Positions 10,256 through 22,022 are shown, numbered from the stretch's first letter. The stretch: DNA of 64,000 bases from Aralia elata (GCA_034770075.1 CM068377.1:71499358-71563357), one strand, 5' to 3'. The notes: generated by a model not told the origin, from the sequence alone. Numbers and translations are program-made.

Positions 10256-11821
10256 ATGTCGTCCTCAGATGCCGTGGTTCGTTTGGATTCCACTCCTCCC
10301 ACAGGGTTGGTCGGCAGCCTCTTCCGCTGGTTGGACAGTTTACTGTCGGCAGACAGGATTATCGCAGATGGTCTTTTGGGACATTCTTGGTCCTTACTGG
10401 CCTTTCAGGTGCCAGCGGGCTTTGTGGATGGTCTTCTGAGCTATTGGGCCCCTGCTCGTCAGGTGTTTAGGTTAGGGACCGTAGAGCTGACCCCCACCCT
10501 TGAGGAGTATGCTCGCTTTACCGGCTTGCCATTGGACGGCCCTTGTGCCAGGGTCACAGTTGGTTCCATGCGCCGTCAATTCTTGACTTTCACCGGTTTG
10601 CGGAGGGCTGTCTTATTACCGGTAATCATATCGGACCATATGGTTCCTCTTCAATTCTTGATTGACCGATTTGGCTCACCTGACAGTTTCCGTCTTTTCC
10701 TCGGTGATTTTTCCGTGTCCGAGGAGCGTTGGGATGCCTTGAGAGTGGACGTTCTGATGGCCTGTGTTACCTCAATTTTGTATTTGCCTGCAGGACCCGA
10801 TCATTTGGATATGCGGATTGTGGCGGCCGTTCGAGCCCTCCGGGAGGATCATACCATTCTTCCTATGATATTGGCGGATACCTATATGTCAGCCACATAT
10901 TGCCAGTCCTTCCGAGGCAGAGCCTTCAGAGGGAGCTCGACTTTGCTGTATGTGTGGTTCATGAGTCATCTTAGTCCCATCGGCCACTTCCGCCGCCAAG
11001 GGTTTTGCTTCAGTCACAACATAGCCACGCAGCTTTCGTTTCGTCCCGTGAGTTGTACTGATGTGGCCTCCTGGACATCATTTTTGTCTATCATTGAGGA
11101 CCCCTTTCATCTATTGGTTTACTCGGGCTATTGCTCCTTCATGAGCTTCTTGACTCATGTGCCTGGTATGGATTTCATTCCCATTGCTGGGTTAAGGGGT
11201 GTGACAACCTATCATCCCCTGGCGGTTATGGGGCAGTTTGATCAGACACAGGATTTACACCCCTTCGCGGGTGCAGCCGCATACCGATTCCTTATATCAT
11301 TCTGTACAGAGAGGGATCTATTGCAGGTATACGAGCTTTGGGATCGCAGGATCGTTGCCGAATATAGTGCGAGCCGTCACATCCAGACATTTGCCTACGT
11401 ACAGTGGTTGCGTGGAGACCTGGATTCGGCTAGTTTGAGTCGGACGGGGGCCTTTGATGACTCTGGAGTGATTTTCACAGAAGATACCGCAGACCCTTCC
11501 ATTTCAGCCGATTCTGCCCCGAGTCGGGTCGCTGAGGATTCCCGACTCCGCCTGGCCCTGATTACTACTGAAGCCGAGAGGGATGCCGCCCTTGCCGAGA
11601 GAGATGAGGCCATTCGGGCTAGAGATGCTGCCATTGCTGATAGAGAGGCCATTGTATTTCAGACCAGGGCAGTGGTAGATGCTCATTTTGGGACTGTCAG
11701 CCGAGCTACTGCTTTACTGGATCGTATTGATATGATGGGGCAGCAGACTGCAGGAGATGTTGATGCTTCAGATCTATCCACTACCCTGTCCATCCTGCTT
11801 CGGCTAGTTTCAGATTTGTAG
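10256..11821 (+). CDS. Antisense aORF 2: DUF7745-like protein with coiled coil
   Basis: A 521-residue single open frame. Residues about 40-400 resemble plant proteins of unknown function classed as DUF7745: ELTPTLEEYARFTGLP near residue 75 is the typical opening, followed by long hydrophobic helical stretches. Residues about 420-475 are a charged heptad-like run (AERDAALAERDEAIRARDAA) predicting a coiled coil. I cannot give a biochemical role. It is the second gene antisense to gag-pol in T1 and shares strand with the PMD gene 213 bases upstream. No premature stop is seen and GC content is higher than in flanking AT-rich DNA, suggesting maintained coding. Family name given from memory of typical motifs. 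Confidence 0.75.
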   Translation: MSSSDAVVRLDSTPPTGLVGSLFRWLDSLLSADRIIADGLLGHSWSLLAFQVPAGFVDGLLSYWAPARQVFRLGTVELTPTLEEYARFTGLPLDGPCARVTVGSMRRQFLTFTGLRRAVLLPVIISDHMVPLQFLIDRFGSPDSFRLFLGDFSVSEERWDALRVDVLMACVTSILYLPAGPDHLDMRIVAAVRALREDHTILPMILADTYMSATYCQSFRGRAFRGSSTLLYVWFMSHLSPIGHFRRQGFCFSHNIATQLSFRPVSCTDVASWTSFLSIIEDPFHLLVYSGYCSFMSFLTHVPGMDFIPIAGLRGVTTYHPLAVMGQFDQTQDLHPFAGAAAYRFLISFCTERDLLQVYELWDRRIVAEYSASRHIQTFAYVQWLRGDLDSASLSRTGAFDDSGVIFTEDTADPSISADSAPSRVAEDSRLRLALITTEAERDAALAERDEAIRARDAAIADREAIVFQTRAVVDAHFGTVSRATALLDRIDMMGQQTAGDVDASDLSTTLSILLRLVSDL

Positions 11822-12329
11822 ATTATTTTATTTCCTGCATAGACTATGTTGGTTTCATCAGTTATTGAAAGAGAAATCTTGTAATAGAACGACTTATATA
11901 TATAGACATGCATTTAAATTTAGTCATTTTCCCCTTTTGTCGTATCATTGCCCTCCATTGGATCATCATTTTGTCCAACTGACCATGATTTTGACATTTC
12001 GCCTTCTTTCTTTCCTCAAGACTTGATGGAGATTTGACAGATATTGCCGCACACCTTTTTGATTTCGTCGGATTGAATCTCAGATTTTGGATAACTGTTT
12101 GGGTTGGATCAGGGTATGTATTCTGGGATGAAACTGGTTAGGCAGTTGGTTTCGGGAAGGTTTTGAGGGTGTAGGAAGGTTTTATCTGGCTATCGAAAAT
12201 TGGTTTTGGTCAGGGAAAGGATTATTTTTAAAGGATCGGACCGCGCCATGATGGCTGCCTACGTACCCCCACAAGTTGGAAGATCAGGTCCTACGTAGTT
12301 CGCTGTCAGGGGAAAAAGGAACTGATGAT
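11822..12329. other. Convergent 3' spacer between aORF 2 and integrase
   Basis: 508 bases with no gene. A TATATATA stretch follows aORF 2 and could hold poly(A) signals for either strand. CGTAGG-type short repeats occur near 12260-12300. The two coding blocks converge here. Confidence 0.5.
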
Positions 12330-13918
12330 TTAAGCGTAGAACCGCTTCACCGAGTCAGAGTTTAGGGGTTGTGGAAATACCTCACCATCCATTTCTTGCA
12401 ATATGAGGGCCCCTCCGGATAGTACTTTCTTGATCACAAATGGCCCTTCCCAGTTCGGGGCAAACTTCCCCTTGGCCTCGTCTTGACAAGGCATGACTCT
12501 TTTCAACACCAAATCGTTTTCCTTGAACTTCCGAAGTCTTATCTTTTTATCGTACGATCGAGAGATCCTCTGTTGATATAGCTGACCATGCCAAATGGCA
12601 GCCACTCTCCTTTCATCAATCAGGGCCAATTGGTCATATCGACTTTGCATCCAATCCTCTTCGCTTATCTGAGCGTCGATCACTATTCTGAGGGACGCCA
12701 TCTCAACCTCGACTGGTAGAACAGCCTCCATTCCATACACCAAAGCGTAAGGGGTTGCCCCTGTAGAAGTACGCGTTGATGTTCGGTATGCCAGCAAGGT
12801 GAGGGGTAACAGATCTGGCCATCCCCGATGATTAGCAGACATTTTTGCCATGATCTTCTTGATGTTCTTATTGGCCGCCTCCACTGCCCCATTCATTTTG
12901 GGACGGTAAATGACGGAATTGAGATGCTTAATCTTGAACTGGTCACACAGTCCTTTCATGAGGGCGTTGTTTAAATTCTTGGCATTGTCGGAGACTACAA
13001 CCTCAGGTTGCCCATATCGGCAAATGACATTATTCCTGATGAAGTTGACGATGACCTCCTGAGTTACTTTAGGGAAAGAAGCTGCCTCTACCCATTTGGT
13101 GAAATAATCGATCATGACGAAAATGAACCGGTGCCCGTTGCTCGCTTTGGGCTCTATTGGTCCGATTACATCCATTCCCCACATTGAAAATGGCCATGGG
13201 GAGGTCATACAATGCAGTTCATTGGGAGGTGTATGGATCACATTACCGTGCGCCTGGCATTGATAACACCGTTTGACATGATCATCGCAATCGGCCTTCA
13301 GCGTTAACCAATAATACCCTGTCCTCAAGATCTTTTTGGCCAACATCGGTCCACTCATATGTGGCCCACACACCCCGCCATGGATTTCATTCATAATCCT
13401 TTGGGATTGCGTTTCGTCTACGCATTGCAACAGTCCCAATCCGGCATCCCTTTTGTAAAGAGAATCGCCACTCAGGTAAAACTTCATCGCCATCTTTTGA
13501 ATTCTCATCCTTTCAGTCCGATTTGCCTGATCGGGAAGGGATCTGTCTCTCAGATATTCCCTTATGTCGTGATACCAGGGCGGCCTTGTCAACACCACCT
13601 CGTTTGATAACACTGCCACATTTTCCTCATATGCCGGGGCATTCTGTACGGTGATCTCAATCTGTGGATTGTCCCTACTCCTGATCACGTGGATTAAGGA
13701 AGCCAGAGTCGCCAATGCATCGGCAAAATCATTTCGTCCCCGAGGAATATGGCGGAAGGCGATATCTTCGAACTCTTGCATAAGCTGGGTGACACAACGA
13801 TGGTATGGAAGTAACCGAAGCTCCTTAGTGTTGTATATCCCGATTGCTTGTCTGATTACCAATTCTGAATCCCCAAACACTGCTAGTCTCCTCACTCCCA
13901 TGTCGCGGGCCAATCGGG
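12330..13918 (-). pseudogene. T1 pol, C-terminal part: end of second RNase H and integrase
   Basis: An open frame of about 527 residues running on from pol after a frameshift. It starts with the end of the second RNase H (FGDSELVIRQ, HIPRGRNDFADALA). Integrase follows: zinc-binding H...H (HGGVCGPH) and C..C (CYQC) near residues 178-221. The catalytic core has Asp in WGMDVIGP, Asp in VVVSDNAK and Glu in GAVEAANK, so the DDE set is present. A C-terminal domain with VLKRV and FAPNWEGPF completes it, and the protein ends at the TAA at 12330-12332. No chromodomain is seen, as expected for Tat. The block is intact except for the upstream frame break. Confidence 0.9.
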
Positions 13919-15805
13919 AGTCCCAAGATACACCCCTCGTATTCAGCGGTGTTGTTCGAATTGCTGAAACGAAGCTTGGTGGCCACGGGATATTGTTCTC
14001 CGGTGATAGAGACTAGGACCGCTCCGGCTCCTGCCCCCTCGGCATTCATGGCACCATCAAAATACAGCTTCCAGAATTGTCCCTCGTCATCACATTTTTC
14101 GCGCGATACCCAAAATATATCCTCGCCCGGAAGAGGAGTTTCTAACGGCTCCATCCCTCCTGCCGGGGCTTCTGCCAACTGATCTGCAATTCCCTGCCCT
14201 TTCATGGCCTTCTGGGTCACGTACACCATGTCAAACTGTTGTAAAATTAACTGCCATCTTGATAGTCGACAATTCAGCATGGGCCTTTCGAAAATATATT
14301 TCAGGGGATCCATTCTTGATATCAGGTACGTTGTATGCCCATGGAGGTAGTGCTGTAATCTCCCTGCCGCCCAGGCCAGAGCACAACAAGTCTTCTCGAT
14401 GGGAGTGTAATTCTGCTCACATTGGCTAAATCTTTTGCTGAGGTAATAGATGGCCTGCTCCTTACCCGCCTCATTTTTCTGTCCCAGCATGCATCCCATC
14501 GCAATGGCATTGACCGATATGTACATAAACAGAGGGATCCCATCCTTCGGGGGTACCAGCACTGGTGCCTCAGTCAATTGCTTTTTAATGGTCTGAAACG
14601 CCTTTTGACATTGCTCATTCCATTCTTGGGACACCCCTTTTCTTAACAGTCTAAAAATCGGCTCACATGTGGTCGTCAAGTGGGATATAAAACGGCTGAT
14701 AAAGTTTATCCTCCCGAGGAATCCTCTTATCTCCTTTTCTGTGTGAGGTGCCGGCATATCCACAATGGCCTTAATCTTTGCTGGGTCCAACTCAATGCCC
14801 CGATCACTAACCAGGAAACCCAAGAGCTTACCCGACTGTACTCCGAAAGCGCACTTGGCTGGATTGAGCTTCAAATTATACTTTCTGAGCCGATCGAATA
14901 GCTTTTTGAGATGAATTATATGATCGGATTCTACCTTCGATTTCACGATAATGTCGTCCACATAGACCTCTATCTCCTTGTGCATCATATCGTGGAACAA
15001 GGCCATCATGGCTCTCTGATAAGTAGCCCCTGCATTTGTGAGACCGAAAGCCAGTCGTCTATAGCAGAAAGTGCCCCAGGGGGTGATGAATGCGGTCTTT
15101 TCCCGGTCTTCTTCCGCCACCATTATCTGATGATACCCCGCAAAGCAATCCACAAAAGAATACATTTCGTACTGGGCTGTGTTATCTACCAGGATGTGTA
15201 TGAAAGGCACCGGGAAGTTATCTTTGAGACTGGCCTTGTTTAGATCTCTGTAGTCTACACATACCCTCACCTTTCCTCCAGGCTTAGCTACTGGGACTAC
15301 ATTGGATAGCCATTCCGGGTAAGTAGATACCATAATGATTCCCGCCCTGAACTGCTTGATGATCTCTTCCTTCACCTTTAAACTCCACTCCGGTTTCAAC
15401 TTCCTCAGTTTCTGCTTGACAGGCCTGAAACCCTCCTTGATGGGTAATCGGTGTACCACAATGTCGGTGGACAAGCCAATCATATCCTCATGAGACCAGG
15501 CGAAGACATCCTCATATTGTTTAAGCAACTCAGTCATTTCGACTTTTTGGCTGGGGGTAAGGTCCGTCCCTATCTTGAGTTCCTTTGGCTGGTCAGGGGT
15601 TCCAATATCAATGGTGATGGTTTGGTCCAAGTTGGGTTTGGGTTTATCCTCGACCCATCCCTTGATCTCGTCAGGTGCGTCGTCGTAATCTGTCTCATCT
15701 TGTTCAATGCCCATTAAATCGAAATCCAGCTCAATGTCAAAATCATAATCATCATTCAAATTTGAAAGACCATTTGTTAGGCAAGGATTACTCAAATTGG
15801 TACAC
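13919..15805 (-). pseudogene. T1 pol: reverse transcriptase, RNase H and second RNase H
   Basis: The frame reopens after the predicted intron. RT spans roughly the first 300 residues after a linker: KVRVCVDYRDLNKA, FITPWGTFCYRRLAFGL and the catalytic YVDD are present. The gypsy RNase H follows (YYLSKRFSQCEQNY, ALAWAAGRLQHYL). A second, archaeal-type RNase H starts at WKLYFDGAMN with AEYEGCILGL, the feature that marks the Tat lineage. Just after CILGL one extra base near 13919-13925 throws the frame, so the remainder of this RNase H is read in the next frame. Otherwise no stop is seen. Confidence 0.9.
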
Positions 15806-15973
15806 CTGACATGAAACAAAATACTTGTCATATATAAATCGATTTTTCACGATGATCGCATTTTCAAATAACAAGAAGAAACGACATAATGATGCAGAAA
15901 TAAAACAACAACAAAAATAAACTTCTTCATTCCCCCATCATCTGGGGTCAATCACCCTGACGTCGGGCTTTAC
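15806..15973 (-). other. Predicted Ogre-type intron between protease and RT
   Basis: On the minus strand GTAAAG follows the protease frame, and TTTCATGTCAG precedes GTGTACC where the pol frame reopens. The 168-bp segment contains stop codons, but removal joins both exons in the same frame. Ogre elements are known to have an intron at this spot. Splice sites are chosen by eye. Confidence 0.7.
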
Positions 15974-18018
15974 CCTTTTTTGGATATTACTGGTTTCTGG
16001 GTCCAATTGTCGATGGTCAGGTCAGATGAAATGCGCCGGATAAAGGAGGGCCTCACATCGGACACCTCCCCGATGATTACGGATACGTCGCCTGAATCCT
16101 TCTCCATATCTTCTCCAGGAATAATCAGCCCTGCCCAATCGATGACAGGCACAACTTGTTGGGCTCCCGGTGGTGCGATAACATTCGTCCCCTCCTTACT
16201 GCTTGTTGATTGTCTGGGGATATAGCATTTGGTTTCAAACTCCTTTGCGACCTCCTGCAGGAAACTTTCCCTCCGGGCCAACTCATTACGTGTGGGGGTT
16301 AACTCTTCATTCCCTGCCCCAATCACAGGCCTGCTGATCCCCTGCCCATTGTCGACTTTGGTCACTGGACTGCCAACTAGTCGAATCGGAGTCGCACCCT
16401 GACGGTGTCCCCGTACTGCGCCCACATGGTATCCCAATCCTGCTTTGCCTATCTGCTGTGGTAGGTGGATGGGCTCGGTGATTCCCTGACTGCTTTTCCC
16501 TAGTCCCTGTCCAGGTTGGAAGTTCATTTTAATCATTTCCTTTGCCACAAAGGTGAGTTCCGGAGGGACCCTTGGTTTCACAGCTGGAGCTCCCAGGCAT
16601 CTATAATGGGGAGTGCTAATCTCTAGTGCTTGAAAGCTGGCAGGCGCCGCTGACTCATCCACATTGATTACTGGTAGGCCACTCCTGGGAGGAGAAGGGT
16701 CATCACATTCGGCCGAGATTGTTACCAGATTCCCATCGATGATCAACTTGATTTGTTGGTGGAGCGTGGAAGGAACTGCCCCGGCCATGTGTATCCACGG
16801 CCTCCCCAACAGCAGGTTGTAGCTTGCCGTGATATCCAGGACTTGGAAGGAGATATCAAAAGTACAGGGTCCTATCTCCACTGGCAATTCTATCTCCCCG
16901 ATGGTGTCCCTCCGGGATCCGTCAAAAGCCCGAACCACCACATGACTGGCCCGCAGGCGCTTGGGACTGATGTTCATTTTCTTCAGCGTACTGAGAGGAC
17001 ATATATTCAATGCCGATCCCCCGTCGATCAGTACCCCATTCATGACATATCCTGAGGAGATTACTGCAATGTGTAGCGGTTTTCGGTGCCCCCTTCCCTC
17101 TTCGGGAATGTCCTCATCTGTAAAGGATATTGCATCGGTTTCCAATAAGTGGCCTACCAACCGGCCGAAACCCTCCTCACTAATTTCTTTGGGCACAAAT
17201 GCCTCCTCCAGAACCTTCATCAGGGTTTTGCAATGCTCACTGGATGACAACACCAAATCCATGACTGATGTTAGGGTTGATTCCCCGTTTAAAATCTGGA
17301 TCCCCCTCATTTCTGGGTGATCCATCCTTTTCAAAAACTCTATGGCCCTTTCCTCAGAAATCTCTTCATTTTTTCTCCTTTGGCTCTCAAGGACTCGCCC
17401 GGGCAGATATAAGGGGTTCCCCTTGGTCGTCACGGAAGCACAACTGACCGCTTCCTCTGGCATTCCCCCATAATTCCAGGGTACAGTCTTCAGACTACTG
17501 ATAGGGAGCTGCGGCCTAGCTGCAAGGATGATGGGCCTCGGGGCTGTCAACTTGATAGGTCCCTCTATGTTATTCGTATTGACCCCTATCAACCTGATGG
17601 GTGTTACCCTCGCATTCTCATAACCATGTATTACGTTGACCATTTCCTCAATTTTCTGCACATAGTTCAACCTTGGCGGCTCCCCCGCCTCACTTGCCTC
17701 CGTCGCATTGACTCCCCCTCCATCATGTCTTGGCAGGGGATTTGCCTTAACATTCGGGGAGTCTGGCTGCTCCACCACAATTTCCCCGTTGTCGATCATG
17801 TTCTGAATTATATGTTTCAATGTCCAACAATCCTGTGTATCATGACCCGGGGAACCCGAGTGATAGGCGCACCGCTTGCTTGGATCAAATCTCCTTCCCT
17901 TCGGGTCACTTGGGGGAGCCAAATTGATTATCTTCTTTTGGGCCATCAATACCGCTAATACTCGTTCAAGCGGCTCCCCGAGCGGGGTGAATATTCGGTT
18001 TTGCGAGGCCTCATATCT
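15974..18018 (-). CDS. T1 gag C-terminus, aspartic protease and G-patch region
   Basis: An open frame in the same phase as gag, separated from it only by one TGA at 18019-18021; the first ATG is at 17946. A Cys/His cluster (CAYHSGSPGHDTQDC) near residue 30 is the gag-type knuckle of Tat elements. A retropepsin-like site reads VLIDGGSALNICP, with DGG in place of the usual DSG, and IGEIELPVEIG and LLGRPWIHMAGA follow. Further on, FQPGQGLGKSSQGI through GKAGLGYH is a G-patch motif, a nucleic-acid-binding module also found after the protease in some retroviruses. The frame runs into the predicted intron at 15973. No internal stop. Confidence 0.85.
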
Positions 18019-19143
18019 TCATCGCCCTTCTGCTCTTTGATCTATGAAATTGGGCTGTCGGGATGGCCCTCCCCTTTGTGCCTGTACCGGAAGATGGCTT
18101 TCTGCTTTTCTGGATGACCCTTGCAGGATGAGGGAGACATCTTCTTCCTTCTTCTTTTGGACCCTCCGGGAAGTGCTGCTATAGTTTCCATTCTGTATTT
18201 GCTCAGCAGCAGTTTCTAAAGCAGTAAGATCCCGGATTTTACCCGATTTCAACCCCATGTCTACCATCTCTCCATGTTTAATCATTTCAGCAAAAGGTCT
18301 TCCAATCCCCGAGATGACCCTCTCATAATATGGTGCCTCCTGGATGTCTACAAAGGTCATCACCATCTCTGATTCGTTCATTGGGGGGGTTACCTGTGCG
18401 GCCATGCCCCTCCATCGTTGGGCATATTCCCTGAAGGACTCCCTAGGCTGTTTCTTAATCTTTGTCATTTGGTACCTGTCAGGGGCCATCTGGGCCTGAA
18501 AGCTGTATTGGGTCAAGAAGGTATGGGCCAATTCCTCCCAGTTGTGGATTCGGGCGTTGTCGAGGCGGGCATACCAGATTCTTGCCTCCCCTGTTAAGCT
18601 TTTCTGGAATAGTTGCATTCTTAACCCCTCGTCCTCGGCATAAGCCCCGAGTTCTCCAATGTATATTTTCAAGTGTGTATAGGGGTCTCCCTTTCCATTG
18701 TACTTTTCAAACTCGGGAACTTTGAACTTTTCTGGATATCTGGCTCCGGGGAAAACACATAAATCCGAGTAATTGACCCTGCCCAAGGAGCCTATGCCCC
18801 TTAGAGATTGGATGGTCTCCTCCATGTGTTTCATTTTTCTCCGAAGGTTGTCATTATCCCCCTCTTCTGGGATAGTAATCACTGTCCTGCTAGGTATGGG
18901 AACGGCCTTTGGGATGACTGGCTCGTCCTTGAGTCGGGGTTGGTCCTCTTTAAGCAAGTTTGTACCATTTTTAGGAGGATTTTGATCATCCCCTGGTGGT
19001 GGAGTATTATGCGATCCCTGGTTTACCGGATCCTGTCTGATTAAGAACTGTTCCTTTAACATTGTGGCCATTTCCATCATCTGTCTTTTAAAATCATCAA
19101 ACTCCTCCCGAGATATGGAATTATGGTTAGGAAGATCAGCCAT
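18019..19143 (-). CDS. T1 gag
   Basis: Capsid-forming protein. From ATG 19143 it is about 374 residues; the frame stays open upstream to 19254. The start at 19143 (MADLPNH) is chosen because of the following helical segment, but an upstream start is possible. The Retrotrans_gag domain is clear: YTHLKIYIGELGAYAEDEG, SLTGEARIWYARLD, WEELAHTFLTQY and RESFREYAQRWRGMAAQV. It ends with TGA, after which the same frame continues as the protease region, so readthrough or a recent nonsense mutation are both possible. Confidence 0.9.
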   Translation of the reverse strand: MADLPNHNSISREEFDDFKRQMMEMATMLKEQFLIRQDPVNQGSHNTPPPGDDQNPPKNGTNLLKEDQPRLKDEPVIPKAVPIPSRTVITIPEEGDNDNLRRKMKHMEETIQSLRGIGSLGRVNYSDLCVFPGARYPEKFKVPEFEKYNGKGDPYTHLKIYIGELGAYAEDEGLRMQLFQKSLTGEARIWYARLDNARIHNWEELAHTFLTQYSFQAQMAPDRYQMTKIKKQPRESFREYAQRWRGMAAQVTPPMNESEMVMTFVDIQEAPYYERVISGIGRPFAEMIKHGEMVDMGLKSGKIRDLTALETAAEQIQNGNYSSTSRRVQKKKEEDVSLILQGSSRKAESHLPVQAQRGGPSRQPNFIDQRAEGR

Positions 19144-19912
19144 TTCAGATGTAGAGACCTGGGCTTTCTTAGACTGCGAACGGGTTTGAGGAGCAATCCT
19201 ACAGAGACAAATGGTTCGAAGTTTAGTCCTGGAGAAATGAAAACATGGATGCATGCTAAAGCTATAACTTTTTTTGTGTTTTGGGGTTCTTTAATCTTTC
19301 CCTGCAAAAGAGAAAGTTAGTAGTCCTTTAGTGCCATAACCAATGCTAAACATGCTTTATTATGCTCCCCCAACTATTCCCTGCAATTCACAGCGGTTAG
19401 TAATCTCTTTCGACATAGAAAAGGGATGTATGAATATTGAATGAGATCATGACATTTAGACATATAAACGTAAAAAGGCATGAAGAGACTTTTCCTGCGT
19501 TGGGTTATTCTGAGGATGACCTATCCTAGGGTTACTCTCACGGGCTTTTCGGCATGAAGGTTCCCAAATCTTCGCAATCTACTCGTTTGAGCCCTTTCGA
19601 TTGGAGCGGATTTGAGTGGTGCGTTTCCTGAGCCATCTCCGGGGAGCAGCCCCATCGAGTCCAGTAATAAGCAACCGACAGGTTCGCCTCAGGAGGAGGT
19701 ACTCTCTCAACATACATTCACATTCATCGTCCTTACCGTATGCAAATGATTTCTTTAAAGTAAAACCATTCCATTCAATCATTCATTCATTGGACAACAA
19801 CACACATTCGCACAACAAGAGTAAAAAATCAAAATATCGCACACACACACATTTTATGAATTTTAAAGGATAGGACAGCATCAAGATTTGAACGCGGCTT
19901 AAGCCCTCTAAT
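19144..19912 (-). other. T1 leader between primer site and gag
   Basis: About 770 bases without a supported gene. It includes the open stretch upstream of the chosen gag ATG (to 19254). No extra ORF before gag like that of pea Ogre is seen. Confidence 0.5.
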
Positions 19913-19931
19913 GTCCCCAGCAGAGTCGCCA
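19913..19931 (-). other. Primer binding site of T1 (tRNA-Arg type)
   Basis: On the minus strand TGGCGACTCTGCTGGGGAC begins two bases after the 5' LTR end. It resembles the tRNA-Arg primer site of Ogre/Tat elements. Confidence 0.85.
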
Positions 19932-19933
19932 GC

Positions 19934-22017
19934 TGTCGACGCCGGGTTTTTCTCTTTCTCTTGGTCTCTTAGTCTTTTCCAAATTTTAGCCTTTTGGTTT
20001 AGATGATTTTTGGAAAAGGTCGGCATTGAGGTCGACGGGGTTTTGAAAGATCGTTTTTATGATGAGCCAATTAACCAGAGTCGCCAGTTGGTATATTTGA
20101 AATGGATGTACCAACTCATCCGAGTTTTCGCTCTTTTGTAAATCGCTGGCTCATATGTGACTCCGAATTAATTTGGTCTGCGAATTGAGATTCATAGAGT
20201 TCGGGGGCTTGCTTAAGTGAGGGGAAGGTGTTAGGCACCCCTCGACTTCCGTGAAACACGGTTACCGCAATCTTAATGCTTTCCTATCCTTTAATTCACG
20301 AATGTGTGTGTGCGCGCGCTTGTGTGTGGGTGTGTGTGTCTATGTGAATGATGTGGTGAGTTTGTATGAAAGAGTCATTTGGATTTGAGGGAAAATCGTG
20401 CTTTTAATTTGAGAACGTTTCGGAATGTCTTTTCGGTATACACGAGAAAGCTTTATTCTCTATGAGAAAGGTTTGATTTTAATTGTCCAAAACTATGAGA
20501 TTTTCATTAAATGTTGTTTTGGCAAAATAAGAGCTTTAAACCTTCGTCTAAATAGGAATCGAGATCTATACGTTGCTTTCATAAAATGATGGGCAATTTC
20601 TAGAATCTCTTTCACCCTATGCACAAAGATTTAATAAAACGTTACTTATTTGCAAAATCATTTTTGTGTGGTGTTTTGGAAAACGATTTTTCTTTAGCTT
20701 CCTCGTTAGATAGGAATCGACATTCATTAACATTTCTCAAATTTTAACCTCGTGATTCTAATATCCTACTTTGATTGATTTTATGAAAGTCTTCATTGTT
20801 TTAGTTTTGAAATCAATTTTTTTTTGGTGTCACAAATCAAATGAAGCAATAAAAAGCGCGGGGTTATTCATGGGCATGTAAGCCATCAAAATAAACCCCA
20901 AACGCACACAATCCCATCTTTTCACTATGACGGGGCCTTAAATCCGATTCTCGCCTTAGCGTCGTTTTAAGGCCCGACGGTTACATGTTCACAACGAAGG
21001 ATTACATTATTCCTAAATACATACGTCAAAATTTGTCCGTCATCGGATTCGGACCACGGGGTCGCTTTCCTAGGCTCACAACCACGATTACTACGTACTC
21101 ACAAATCAAACATTACAATAAATAACCAACACGGAAATTCTAACAATATCACGACATCCTAAATAGCAAATTAAAGGAATCACAACCAATACATCTCTTA
21201 TACAACAAGCAAGAAATCAAAACGTGAATATCATCGGGTTATTAAGAAGAATTTTGTTCCAATGGAACCCTCGCAAATAATCCCTAATTCATTGTTTCAC
21301 AATAAATTACATGAAGACTACATTAATTTTAGCCAAATGATATGATAAATTGCTAGAATAAAGGGAAATTTCACCTTGCAATTGATACCAAAATGGAAGT
21401 AGACTTGTGTATTGGAATAGAAGAAATATGTGTGTTACAATCAAATCAAAGAGTAAAAACCCTCTCTTTTGATCTTCCTTTCTCTCCTATTTGTTGCAAA
21501 AATTATGGTGTTTTTCCTCTCTATTCCCGATTTTCTGCTGCTGCTCTTGCTGAATTTCTTCTTCCTCTTTCAAAAACTGCTGACCCTCCTGTATGCTGCC
21601 GAAGCTGGCTTAAATAGGCTGGCCAGCTGGCACGCCTCCCATCGCACTCAGCTGGTAGTGCCTGGTTTCCTGGTTTCCGTGCTGGCGCACCCACTTGGCC
21701 GCAGATCTATCCGCGGCTGGCGGGCCTGACTTTCTCGATTTTCGTGCCACGCCTCGATTTTCGTGCCGCAACGTCGGTTTTCGCTGACAGGCTCGGGTTC
21801 TGCAGTCCGGGAATTTCCGGGAGACATGCTACCTCATTCGGAAGTATATGCCTCGGACGGCTTTATTGTCACGTAAACTTGGGTTGCCCAAAACATTGCG
21901 GCGGTGCCGGGCGCTCGCCCTTGTGCCCGCTCCTTTGCTCCCGCAAGCTGGTTCAATTGACGATTTCGCCCTCCTGTCATGGTTAGTAGAAGGAAACGCA
22001 AAATTTGGGTGTCTACA
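19934..22017 (-). repeat. 5' LTR of T1 (right copy, 2084 bp)
   Basis: Direct repeat of 3789-5926. It lacks the 54-bp palindromic insert. It ends GTCTACA, then the target duplication. Confidence 0.95.
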
Positions 22018-22022
22018 TGTGC
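22018..22022. repeat. Target-site duplication of T1, right copy (TGTGC)
   Basis: Matches 3784-3788. Confidence 0.95.

Larger units (their letters stand above)
3789..22017 (-). mobile_element. T1: 18.2-kb Tat/Ogre-type Ty3/gypsy retrotransposon
   Basis: Bounded by long direct repeats 3789-5926 and 19934-22017, with TG...CA ends and a TGTGC target duplication. Coding order on the minus strand is gag, protease region with G-patch, intron, RT, RNase H, second RNase H, integrase. Features of the Tat lineage include the tRNA-Arg-type primer site, dual RNase H, the intron between protease and RT (known from Ogre), extra ORFs after integrase and a repeat-rich 3' untranslated region. I find four substitutions and one 54-bp indel between the LTRs, so insertion is recent. 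Coding defects seen are one in-frame TGA between gag and protease and one frameshift in the second RNase H. Confidence 0.95.

Noticed and set aside
12683..12892. Overlapping minus-strand small ORFs within integrase and RT
   Set aside because: Shadows of the pol frame with no family match.
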